Origin: Streptomyces sp. NRRL F-6492
Lineage (GTDB): Bacteria > Actinomycetota > Actinomycetes > Streptomycetales > Streptomycetaceae
DNA: 64,000 bases
Assembly: GCF_001280125.1 (NCBI RefSeq)
Contig: NZ_LGEG01000035.1
Span: forward strand, 1-64,000
Reading direction: 5' to 3'
Part shown: positions 58,314 through 64,000 of the stretch, piece after piece
Layout: the number at the start of each line of letters is the position of its first letter
Position numbering within the stretch: the stretch's first letter is position 1
Program-made: the position numbers and the translations under genes
The notes under the pieces: model-generated
The model's input: only the letters and a program-made list of their open reading frames with translations
Database searches by the model: none
Told to the model about the DNA's origin: nothing

Positions 58314-61124
58314 TCAGCTCTCGGCCGGGGCCGCCGCCGCCTTCTTGGTGGTGCGGCGGCGCGGGGCCTTGGGGGCCTCGACCGCGATCTCCACGGTGAC
58401 CTCGGCGGCCGGCTCGGCGACGGCCTTCTTCGCCGTGCGACGGCGTGCCGGAGCCTTCGCCTTCTCCGTCTTCTCCGCCGTCTCCGGCTCGGAGGCGGCG
58501 GGTGCCTCGGCGGCGACCGTCTTCTTGGCCGCGCGGCGGCGGGGAGCCTTCGGGGCCTCCTCGGCGGCCGGCGCCTCGGCCGCCGGAGCGGTCTCGGCGG
58601 CGACCTCGGCGACGGCCTTCTTCGCCGTGCGCCGACGCGGGGCGGCCTTCTTGGGGGCCTCCTCGACGACCGGAGCGGCGGCCTGCTCGGCGGCGGGGGC
58701 CTCGGCCGCCGGAGCGGTCTCGGCGGTCACCGGGGAGGCAGTGGCCTTGCGGACGGCACGGCGGCGGCGCGGGGCGGGCTCGGGAGCCTCCTCGACCACC
58801 GGCGCCGGCGCCACGGCCGGTACGACGATGATCGTGGCGGCCTCGGCGGACGCCGGGGAACCGGCGGCCCTCGTGGCGGCGCGACGGCGGCGCGGAGCCG
58901 GCGTCTCCTCGACGACCGGAGCCGCGACCGGCTCGGCCACCGGCTCGGCGGCCGGGGTCTCGGCGGTCACCGGCGAACCGGCGGGCCTCCGGGCCGTACG
59001 GCGGCGGCGCGGGGCCGGAACCTCGGCCGGGGCCTCGGCGACGGGCTCCGCCACCGGGGCGACGGCCTTCTCGGGGGCCGCGACGGCCTCGGGGGCCTCG
59101 GCGACCGGCTCCGCGACGGCCTTGACGGCGGTGCGGCGGCGCGGGGCCCTCTTCGGCTCCTCGGCCCTCGGGGCCTCGACGGCGATTGGAGCCTCGGCCT
59201 TCGGCGCCTCGACGGCCGTCTGCGCCCGCAGGGCGGCCGCGGCGGTCTCGGGCGTCTGGAAGAAGACGGTCTCCTCGACCGGACGCACCACCCGGGCACG
59301 ACGGCGGCGCACGGCCGGAGTCTGCTCCTGGACGGCGGGAGCGGCGGGGGTGCGGACCGCCGGAGCGGCCTGGACGGCCTCCGGACGGGCGGCGCGGTTA
59401 CGGCGACGGGGGGCCTTCGGCTCCTCGGCCTTCCGCTCCACGACCTTCGGCGCCTCGGTCCTCGGCGTCTCGACGGCCCGGGGGGCCTCGGCGACGGGGG
59501 CCGGAGCGGCCTCCACCGCGGCGGCCGGAGCGGCCACGGCGGCGGTCAGGACGGCCGGGGCCGTCTGCGCGGCCGGCGCGGAGCCCTGGACGCCGACCCG
59601 GGTGCGACGGCGACGGCGCGGGGTGCGCGGACCGGACTCGGTCCGGGCCTCGTCGTCCGCCGTCCCGGCGGCCGGAGCGGTCTGCTCGTTCTGCTGGGTC
59701 TGCTCCGACGTCGCCGGGGCGTCGCCGGGCTCGCCGCCGCGGGTGCGCCGGCGCTGGCGCGGGGTCCGGGTGCGCTCGGGGCGCTCCTCGGTCCGCTCCG
59801 GCCGCTCCGCCGCCTTCGGGCCTCGGCCACGGCGCCCGCCGGGCTCGCCCAGGTCCTCCAGCTCCTCCGCGCCCAGACCCGCGCGGGTCCGCTCGGCGCG
59901 GGGCAGGATGCCCTTGGTGCCCGCCGGGATGTCCAGCTCCTCGTACAGGTGCGGGGAGCTGGAGTACGTCTCGACCGGCTCGTGGAAGTCCAGGCCGAGC
60001 GCCTTGTTGATCAGCTGCCAGCGCGGGATGTCGTCCCAGTCGACCAGGGTCACCGCCGTGCCCTTGGCGCCCGCGCGGCCGGTGCGGCCCACGCGGTGGA
60101 GGAACGTCTTCTCGTCCTCCGGCGACTGGTAGTTGACGACGTGGGTGACGCCCTCGACGTCGATGCCGCGCGCGGCGACGTCGGTGCAGACGAGCACGTC
60201 GACCTTGCCGTTGCGGAAGGCGCGCAGCGCCTGCTCGCGGGCGCCCTGGCCCAGGTCGCCGTGGACGGCGCCGGAGGCGAAGCCGCGGCGCTCCAGCTGC
60301 TCGGCGATGTCGGCCGCCGTGCGCTTCGTACGGCAGAAGATCATCGCGAGCCCGCGGCCGTTGGCCTGCAGGATGCGGGAGAGCATCTCCGGCTTGTCCA
60401 TCGAGTGCGCGCGGTAGACGTGCTGCTTGATGTTGGCGACGGTCACGCCCTCGCCGTCGGACGAGGTGGCGCGGATGTGCGTCGGCTGCGACATGTAGCG
60501 GCGGGCCAGGCCGATGACCGCGCCCGGCATGGTGGCCGAGAACAGCATGGTCTGGCGCTTCGCCGGAAGCATGTTCATGATCTTCTCGACGTCGGGCAGG
60601 AAGCCCAGGTCGAGCATCTCGTCGGCCTCGTCCAGGACGAGGACCTTGACGTGGGAGAGGTCGAGCTTGCGCTGGCCGGCCAGGTCGAGCAGGCGGCCGG
60701 GGGTGCCGACGACCACGTCGACGCCCTTCTGCAGCGCCTCGACCTGCGGCTCGTACGCCCGGCCGCCGTAAATGGCGAGCACGCGGACGTTGCGCACCTT
60801 GCCGGCGGTCAGCAGGTCGTTGGTGACCTGCTGGCACAGCTCGCGGGTGGGCACGACGACGAGCGCCTGCGGGGCGTCGGTCAGCTGCTCGGGCTTGGCC
60901 CGGCCCGCCTCGACGTCCATGGGGACCGTCACGCGCTCCAGGATCGGCAGGCCGAAGCCGAGGGTCTTGCCCGTGCCGGTCTTGGCCTGGCCGATGACGT
61001 CGGTGCCGGTGAGGGCGACCGGGAGGGTCATCTCCTGGATGGGGAAGGGGTTCACGATGCCGACGGCCTCAAGGGCCTCGGCCGTCTCGGGAAGGATTCC
61101 GAGCTCTCGGAAAGTCGTAGTCAG
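58314..61124 (-). CDS. DEAD-box RNA helicase with about 450-residue basic-patch tail; probable CTG start
   Basis: The gene reads leftwards; the likely start is CTG 61124, placed after AGAAGAGGCAG, giving 936 residues. GTG 61226 and ATG 61337 lie upstream without ribosome sites. The helicase core occupies about residues 1-400: Q motif (FPIQ), motif I AKTGTGKT, motif Ia PTREL, motif II DEAD, motif III SAT, motif IV MIFCRTKR, motif V DVAARGID and motif VI HRVGRTGRAG. After about residue 480 an Ala/Pro/Glu-rich tail carries at least 12 short Arg clusters (such as PRRRRTARR and PRRRRAATR). It unwinds RNA, probably in ribosome assembly or decay. Synteny with the following genes matches Rv3211 rhlE. 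Confidence 0.92.
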   Translation of the reverse strand: MTTTFRELGILPETAEALEAVGIVNPFPIQEMTLPVALTGTDVIGQAKTGTGKTLGFGLPILERVTVPMDVEAGRAKPEQLTDAPQALVVVPTRELCQQVTNDLLTAGKVRNVRVLAIYGGRAYEPQVEALQKGVDVVVGTPGRLLDLAGQRKLDLSHVKVLVLDEADEMLDLGFLPDVEKIMNMLPAKRQTMLFSATMPGAVIGLARRYMSQPTHIRATSSDGEGVTVANIKQHVYRAHSMDKPEMLSRILQANGRGLAMIFCRTKRTAADIAEQLERRGFASGAVHGDLGQGAREQALRAFRNGKVDVLVCTDVAARGIDVEGVTHVVNYQSPEDEKTFLHRVGRTGRAGAKGTAVTLVDWDDIPRWQLINKALGLDFHEPVETYSSSPHLYEELDIPAGTKGILPRAERTRAGLGAEELEDLGEPGGRRGRGPKAAERPERTEERPERTRTPRQRRRTRGGEPGDAPATSEQTQQNEQTAPAAGTADDEARTESGPRTPRRRRRTRVGVQGSAPAAQTAPAVLTAAVAAPAAAVEAAPAPVAEAPRAVETPRTEAPKVVERKAEEPKAPRRRNRAARPEAVQAAPAVRTPAAPAVQEQTPAVRRRRARVVRPVEETVFFQTPETAAAALRAQTAVEAPKAEAPIAVEAPRAEEPKRAPRRRTAVKAVAEPVAEAPEAVAAPEKAVAPVAEPVAEAPAEVPAPRRRRTARRPAGSPVTAETPAAEPVAEPVAAPVVEETPAPRRRRAATRAAGSPASAEAATIIVVPAVAPAPVVEEAPEPAPRRRRAVRKATASPVTAETAPAAEAPAAEQAAAPVVEEAPKKAAPRRRTAKKAVAEVAAETAPAAEAPAAEEAPKAPRRRAAKKTVAAEAPAASEPETAEKTEKAKAPARRRTAKKAVAEPAAEVTVEIAVEAPKAPRRRTTKKAAAAPAES

Positions 61125-61517
61125 GGTGCTGCCTCTTCTGTGAGACGCGGCGCGAGGCGAACGAAGGGGGTCGTACCGTGCCGGATCGCTGTCGGCGCGA
61201 TCGGGAAGACCGCTGCCGGGTGGCACGGGACCACTGCCGTCGCTCGAGCGTCGTACCGCTGAGGGTGACCCCTCCGCGGGTCCGCCGGAAGGGCTGTCGG
61301 GCCGGAGCCGATCGGGCCACCGACCGGGCATCCTCATTCATGAGTCGGCCCACCGGATACGTCCGAACGTGCGAAAGCATGTCCGCATACTCAGCAGGCG
61401 CCTTACCACTGTACCCCGGAATCGCGCAGGTGTGTCGGGAGAAAACGTGATGAGGGCACGGTCACACTGACTGACCAGGACCTTACCGGGTCGCGCGGGC
61501 GGGCTATTGTGCGCTCC
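61125..61517. other. Divergent region between the helicase and the ferritin-like gene
   Basis: This 393-base stretch holds both promoters. The helicase would have a leader of unknown length. Near 61380-61410 the sequence is less GC-rich (CATACTCAGCAGG and CCACTGTACCCC) and may hold its promoter. No ORF is supported and no known cold-shock element was recognised. Confidence 0.5.
61505..61510 (+). promoter_or_regulatory. Candidate -10 element for leaderless ferritin-like mRNA
   Basis: TATTGT is followed by 7 bases and the ATG at 61518. TTACCG at 61483-61488 is a possible -35 with a 16-base spacer. No ribosome site precedes the ATG. Confidence 0.45.
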
Positions 61518-62240
61518 ATGGAGACGCCTGACAACGCCACACCCACCGGGATCGCCGCCAAGGACTGGGCGACGGCTTCCGCCGAGCCGCAGTACCGCGC
61601 CGCCGTGATCGACCTCCTCGGCGCCCTCGCCTACGGAGAGCTGGCGGCCTTCGAGCGGCTCGCCGAGGACGCCAAGCTGGCGCCGACCTTCGCGGACAAG
61701 GCGGAGCTGGCGAAGATGGCCTCGGCCGAGTTCCACCACTTCGAGCAGCTCCGGGGCCGTCTGGCGGCCGTCGACGCGGAGCCGACGGCGGCCATGGAGC
61801 CCTTCGCGAAGGCGCTCGACGACTTCCACCGCCAGACCGCGCCGTCGGACTGGCTGGAGGGCCTGGTCAAGGCGTACGTGGGCGACTCGATCGCCAGCGA
61901 CTTCTACCGGGAGGTCGCGGCCCGGCTCGACTCCGACACCCGCGCCCTGGTGCTCTCCGTGCTCGACGACACCGGCCACGGCAACTTCGCCGTGGAGAAG
62001 GTCCGCGCCGCGATCGACGCCGACCCGCGCGTCGGCGGCCGGCTCGCGCTCTGGGCGCGCCGTCTGATGGGCGAGGCGCTCTCCCAGGCCCAGCGCGTGG
62101 TCGCCGAGCGGGACGCGCTCTCCACCATGCTGGTCGGCGGCGTCGCGGACGGCTTCGACCTCGCGGAGGTCGGCCGGATGTTCTCCCGGATCACCGAGGC
62201 GCACACCAAGCGCATGGCCGCGCTGGGACTCGCCGCCTAG
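61518..62240 (+). CDS. Ferritin-like fold protein (MiaE-like superfamily, Rv3210c-like)
   Basis: The 240-residue all-helical protein starts at ATG 61518. Metal-type helices include ALAYGELAAFERLAEDA (Glu), MASAEFHHFEQL (ExxH), YVGDSIASDFYREVA and TGHGNFAVEKV. That pattern fits a ferritin-like di-iron or degenerate di-iron bundle. Known relatives include tRNA hydroxylase MiaE and uncharacterised actinobacterial proteins; the substrate is not predicted. Cytoplasmic. It is divergent from the helicase gene, as Rv3210c is linked to Rv3211. Confidence 0.87.
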   Translation: METPDNATPTGIAAKDWATASAEPQYRAAVIDLLGALAYGELAAFERLAEDAKLAPTFADKAELAKMASAEFHHFEQLRGRLAAVDAEPTAAMEPFAKALDDFHRQTAPSDWLEGLVKAYVGDSIASDFYREVAARLDSDTRALVLSVLDDTGHGNFAVEKVRAAIDADPRVGGRLALWARRLMGEALSQAQRVVAERDALSTMLVGGVADGFDLAEVGRMFSRITEAHTKRMAALGLAA

Positions 62241-62279
62241 GACCTGTCCGGCGGATCGGGGTCGAGGGGGCCGCGGCGG

Positions 62280-62549
62280 TCAGACGGTGGCTGATCGGCG
62301 CAGCCGGCGCGAGGCCGGGCGGACCAGGAGCGAGAGCAGGACCGCCGCCACCGCCACCGCGCCCACCAGGATGGCGAGGGAGTGGCCGGGGCCGAGCGCC
62401 CCGTGGGTGACGAACGCGCCGAACACCCCGCCGAGCGCACCGGCGCCGAGGACGAGCCCCCGGCCGGGCAGACGGTCGGGCAGCCGGTGCAGGGCGGCCC
62501 AGGCCAGGACGAGACCGAGCAGGGCGGAGCCGAGGGCTTCCAGGTACAT
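62280..62549 (-). CDS. Small membrane protein
   Basis: The 89-residue protein starts at ATG 62549, 8 bases after GCGAGGTG. It has three predicted membrane helices (ALGSALLGLVLAWAAL; LVLGAGALGGVFGAFV; SLAILVGAVAVAAVLLSLLV) and an Arg-rich end (RPASRRLRRSATV). No domain is recognised. It sits between the convergent ferritin-like gene and the DUF3107 gene. Confidence 0.8.
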   Translation of the reverse strand: MYLEALGSALLGLVLAWAALHRLPDRLPGRGLVLGAGALGGVFGAFVTHGALGPGHSLAILVGAVAVAAVLLSLLVRPASRRLRRSATV

Positions 62550-62663
62550 CGGGGGATCACCTCGCGAGGGGTGCGGGGCGGGTGGTGCGGTCGAGGTCCT
62601 ACCTACCCGTGGCGCTCGGCGCGCAATCCTCCCGTACCGCCCGACGTGGACATACGGGCACGC

Positions 62664-62703
62664 GAAGGGCCCGGTGGACCGAAGCCGGTCCACCGGGCCC
62701 TTC
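62664..62703 (-). terminator. Terminator of the DUF3107 gene
   Basis: GAAGGGCCCGGTGGACC (62664-62680) pairs perfectly with GGTCCACCGGGCCCTTC (62687-62703): 17 bp with a 6-base loop, 16 bases after the stop. Confidence 0.85.
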
Positions 62704-62718
62704 CTTCGGATCCTGGGC

Positions 62719-62946
62719 TCAGATCGCGCCGAAACCCACGCGGCGGACGGCGGGCTCGCCGAGCTCCACGTACGCGATCCTGTCGGCCGGGACGAGGACC
62801 TTGCGGCCCTTCTCGTCCGTGAGGCTGAGCAGCTGCGCCTTGCCGGCCAGCGCGTCGGCAACCGCGCGCTCGACCTCCTCGGCGGACTGCCCGCTCTCCA
62901 GAACGATCTCCCGGGGCGCGTGCTGCACGCCGATCTTGACCTCCAC
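62719..62946 (-). CDS. DUF3107 family small protein (TB9.4-like)
   Basis: The 75-residue protein starts at GTG 62946 behind CGGAGGGA. VEVKIGVQHAPREIVLESGQ, the helix SAEEVERAVADALA and the strand-rich end (LLSLTDEKGRKVLVPADRIA) correspond to DUF3107, whose M. tuberculosis member TB9.4 (Rv3208A) also lies beside a TetR gene. Probably a small cytoplasmic alpha/beta protein; function unknown. Confidence 0.92.
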   Translation of the reverse strand: MEVKIGVQHAPREIVLESGQSAEEVERAVADALAGKAQLLSLTDEKGRKVLVPADRIAYVELGEPAVRRVGFGAI

Positions 62947-63090
62947 GGCTATGTCCCTCCGAACGGTCAGCGTTGCGCGATTCATCCGCGCCGTACGCTG
63001 CACACATTAGCCCGGTGAGGCGACGAGCACGGCGCGGTCGCCACACGCCAGGAGCGAACACGCTCCGGGTGTGGACGGTGGCGCGCGGGG

Positions 63091-63750
63091 TCAGTGGCCC
63101 TCGGCGCTCAGCTGGCCGTCGACCGGGTGGAGCGGGAAGCCCGCGATGCCGCGCCAGGCGAGCGAGGTGAGCAGCCCCACCGCCTTGTCGCGCGGGATGG
63201 GGGACTCGCTCGACAGCCAGTAGCGGGCGACGACCTGCGAGACCCCGCCGAGGCCCACGGCGAGGAGCATCGACTCGTCCTTGGACAGGCCGGTGTCCTC
63301 GGCGATCACCTGCGAGATCGCCTCGGCGCACTGGAGGCTGACCCGGTCCACGCGCTCGCGCACGGCCGGCTCGTTCGTCAGGTCGGACTCGAAGACCAGC
63401 CGGAACGCGCCGCCCTCGTCCTCGACGTAGGCGAAGTACGCGTCCATGGTCGCCGCGACCCGGAGCTTGTTGTCCGTGGTGGAGGCGAGGGCGGTGCGCA
63501 CCGCCAGGAGGAGGGCCTCGCAGTGCTGGTCGAGGAGGGCCAGGTAGAGCTCCAGCTTCCCCGGGAAGTGCTGGTAGAGCACCGGCTTGCTGACGCCCGC
63601 CCGTTCGGCGATGTCGTCCATGGCGGCGGAGTGGTACCCCTGGGCGACGAAGACCTCCTGGGCCGCGCCGAGCAGCTGGTTCCGTCGGGCACGTCGCGGC
63701 AGGCGCGTGCCCCGAGGGCGTGCTGCCTCTGTCTGCTCGATGGCGCTCAC
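63091..63750 (-). CDS. TetR/AcrR family transcriptional regulator (Rv3208-like)
   Basis: The 219-residue regulator starts at GTG 63750 behind TGGGAGG. The N-terminal helix-turn-helix reads RNQLLGAAQEVFVAQGYHSA then MDDIAERAGVSKPVLYQHFPGKLELYLALL. The C-terminal ligand-binding and dimer domain is all helical (LRVAATMDAYFAYVEDEGGAF, LLAVGLGGVSQVVARYWLSS). It probably represses its own gene or neighbours; an inverted repeat at 63809-63817 lies 59 bases upstream. The ligand is unknown. Confidence 0.92.
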   Translation of the reverse strand: MSAIEQTEAARPRGTRLPRRARRNQLLGAAQEVFVAQGYHSAAMDDIAERAGVSKPVLYQHFPGKLELYLALLDQHCEALLLAVRTALASTTDNKLRVAATMDAYFAYVEDEGGAFRLVFESDLTNEPAVRERVDRVSLQCAEAISQVIAEDTGLSKDESMLLAVGLGGVSQVVARYWLSSESPIPRDKAVGLLTSLAWRGIAGFPLHPVDGQLSAEGH

Positions 63751-63983
63751 GCGGCCTCCCAAGAATCGATCCATGCGCGCTGTAGCGACGCGCCGCCATC
63801 GTACTTTTGGGTAACCCGGCTGTGCGCGGTGCGGACGCAGAATTTCACGGACCGGACACCGGGGTCGACAGGCGATTCAAGATTGAACCGAACGAATCGG
63901 TGACGGCGACCGGTCCGACGGCGGTCGCCCGGCGTTCCTCCGCGCGTTCCCCCACGGACGCCCCGCGGCGTTCGTGCCGGTGT
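63751..63983. promoter_or_regulatory. Upstream region of the TetR gene
   Basis: A 233-base region with the GGGT-A-ACCC inverted repeat at 63809-63817, within a GTAC...TAAC context (63801-63815) that may be an operator. The AT-rich patch around 63800-63860 likely holds the promoter. No gene is seen here. Confidence 0.4.
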
Positions 63984-64000
63984 TCAGCGGTAGTCGTCCT
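63984..64000 (-). CDS. Possible 3' end of a leftward gene at the window edge
   Basis: On the minus strand the last bases read D-D-Y-R followed by TGA. This could be the C-terminus of a gene lying mainly outside the window. The evidence is only four codons, so it is a weak call. Confidence 0.25.

Noticed and set aside
56566..60132. Open frame of 1188 codons on the plus strand
   Set aside because: It runs across the NYN, hydrolase and helicase genes in a different frame, is made of Arg/Pro/Ser/Ala low-complexity sequence and is a high-GC shadow.

Overview
The window is a stretch of high-GC (about 72-74 %) actinobacterial core chromosome, almost certainly Streptomyces. This rests on third-position G/C codon use, frequent GTG starts, 4-bp GTGA and 8-bp ATGCCTGA gene overlaps, mycothiol biosynthesis (mshB), a DUF3107 gene and a typA-linked lipoprotein. 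About 60 protein genes are recognised. No rRNA, tRNA, CRISPR array, insertion sequence, prophage or biosynthetic gene cluster was seen.

Layout. 1-6.9 kb: a truncated TPM-domain membrane protein, an LpqW-like substrate-binding-fold lipoprotein and the ribosome-associated GTPase TypA. 7.4-19.3 kb: two tandem, paralogous five-gene oligopeptide ABC transporter operons (lipoprotein, two permeases, two ATPases). This is the arrangement known from the bldK region of streptomycetes, but which copy is the bldK orthologue cannot be settled here. 19.4-31 kb: a membrane protein, an S9 peptidase, mshB with its membrane-protein partner, a peptidoglycan-binding-like protein, a SirB1-like protein, an acetyltransferase, a 7Fe ferredoxin and dapC. 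31-40.2 kb: a secreted lysozyme-fold-like protein, dapE, a LOG-family protein, a FolP2-type dihydropteroate synthase homologue, a DivIVA-domain protein, tag, two tandem secreted I36/FG-GAP proteins, an enoyl-CoA hydratase and a DUF3117 protein. 40.2-45.1 kb: an envelope-stress block of O-methyltransferase (divergent), SigE-type ECF sigma factor, zinc-binding anti-sigma factor, HtrA protease and TatB. 45.2-52.7 kb: mrp, a DUF1003 protein, an MgtE_N/CBS protein, a lipoprotein, corA and a SUFU-domain protein. 52.9-64 kb: a DUF6758 protein, a PHP phosphoesterase, MarC, a 50-residue conserved protein, an NYN nuclease-like protein, a hydrolase, a DEAD-box helicase with a very long disordered tail, a ferritin-like protein, a small membrane protein, DUF3107 and a TetR regulator.

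From memory of the M. tuberculosis genome, gene order follows Rv1165 (typA), Rv1166 (lpqW), Rv1170 (mshB), Rv1177-1178, Rv1202, Rv1205, Rv1207, Rv1209-1211, Rv1220c-1224, Rv1229c, Rv1231c-1232c and Rv1239c; the last block resembles Rv3208-Rv3211. The window therefore looks like an ancient actinobacterial backbone with Streptomyces-specific insertions, chiefly the peptide permeases and the I36/FG-GAP pair.

I found no clearly new multi-gene system. The most unusual signals are nucleotide-level: competing inverted repeats in the leader of the first peptide-binding lipoprotein; a 40 % GC patch inside the LOG gene; a 0.6-kb degenerate tetranucleotide tract before marC; a terminator whose 5' arm is repeated in tandem; likely ATT and CTG start codons; and several genes that look leaderless.
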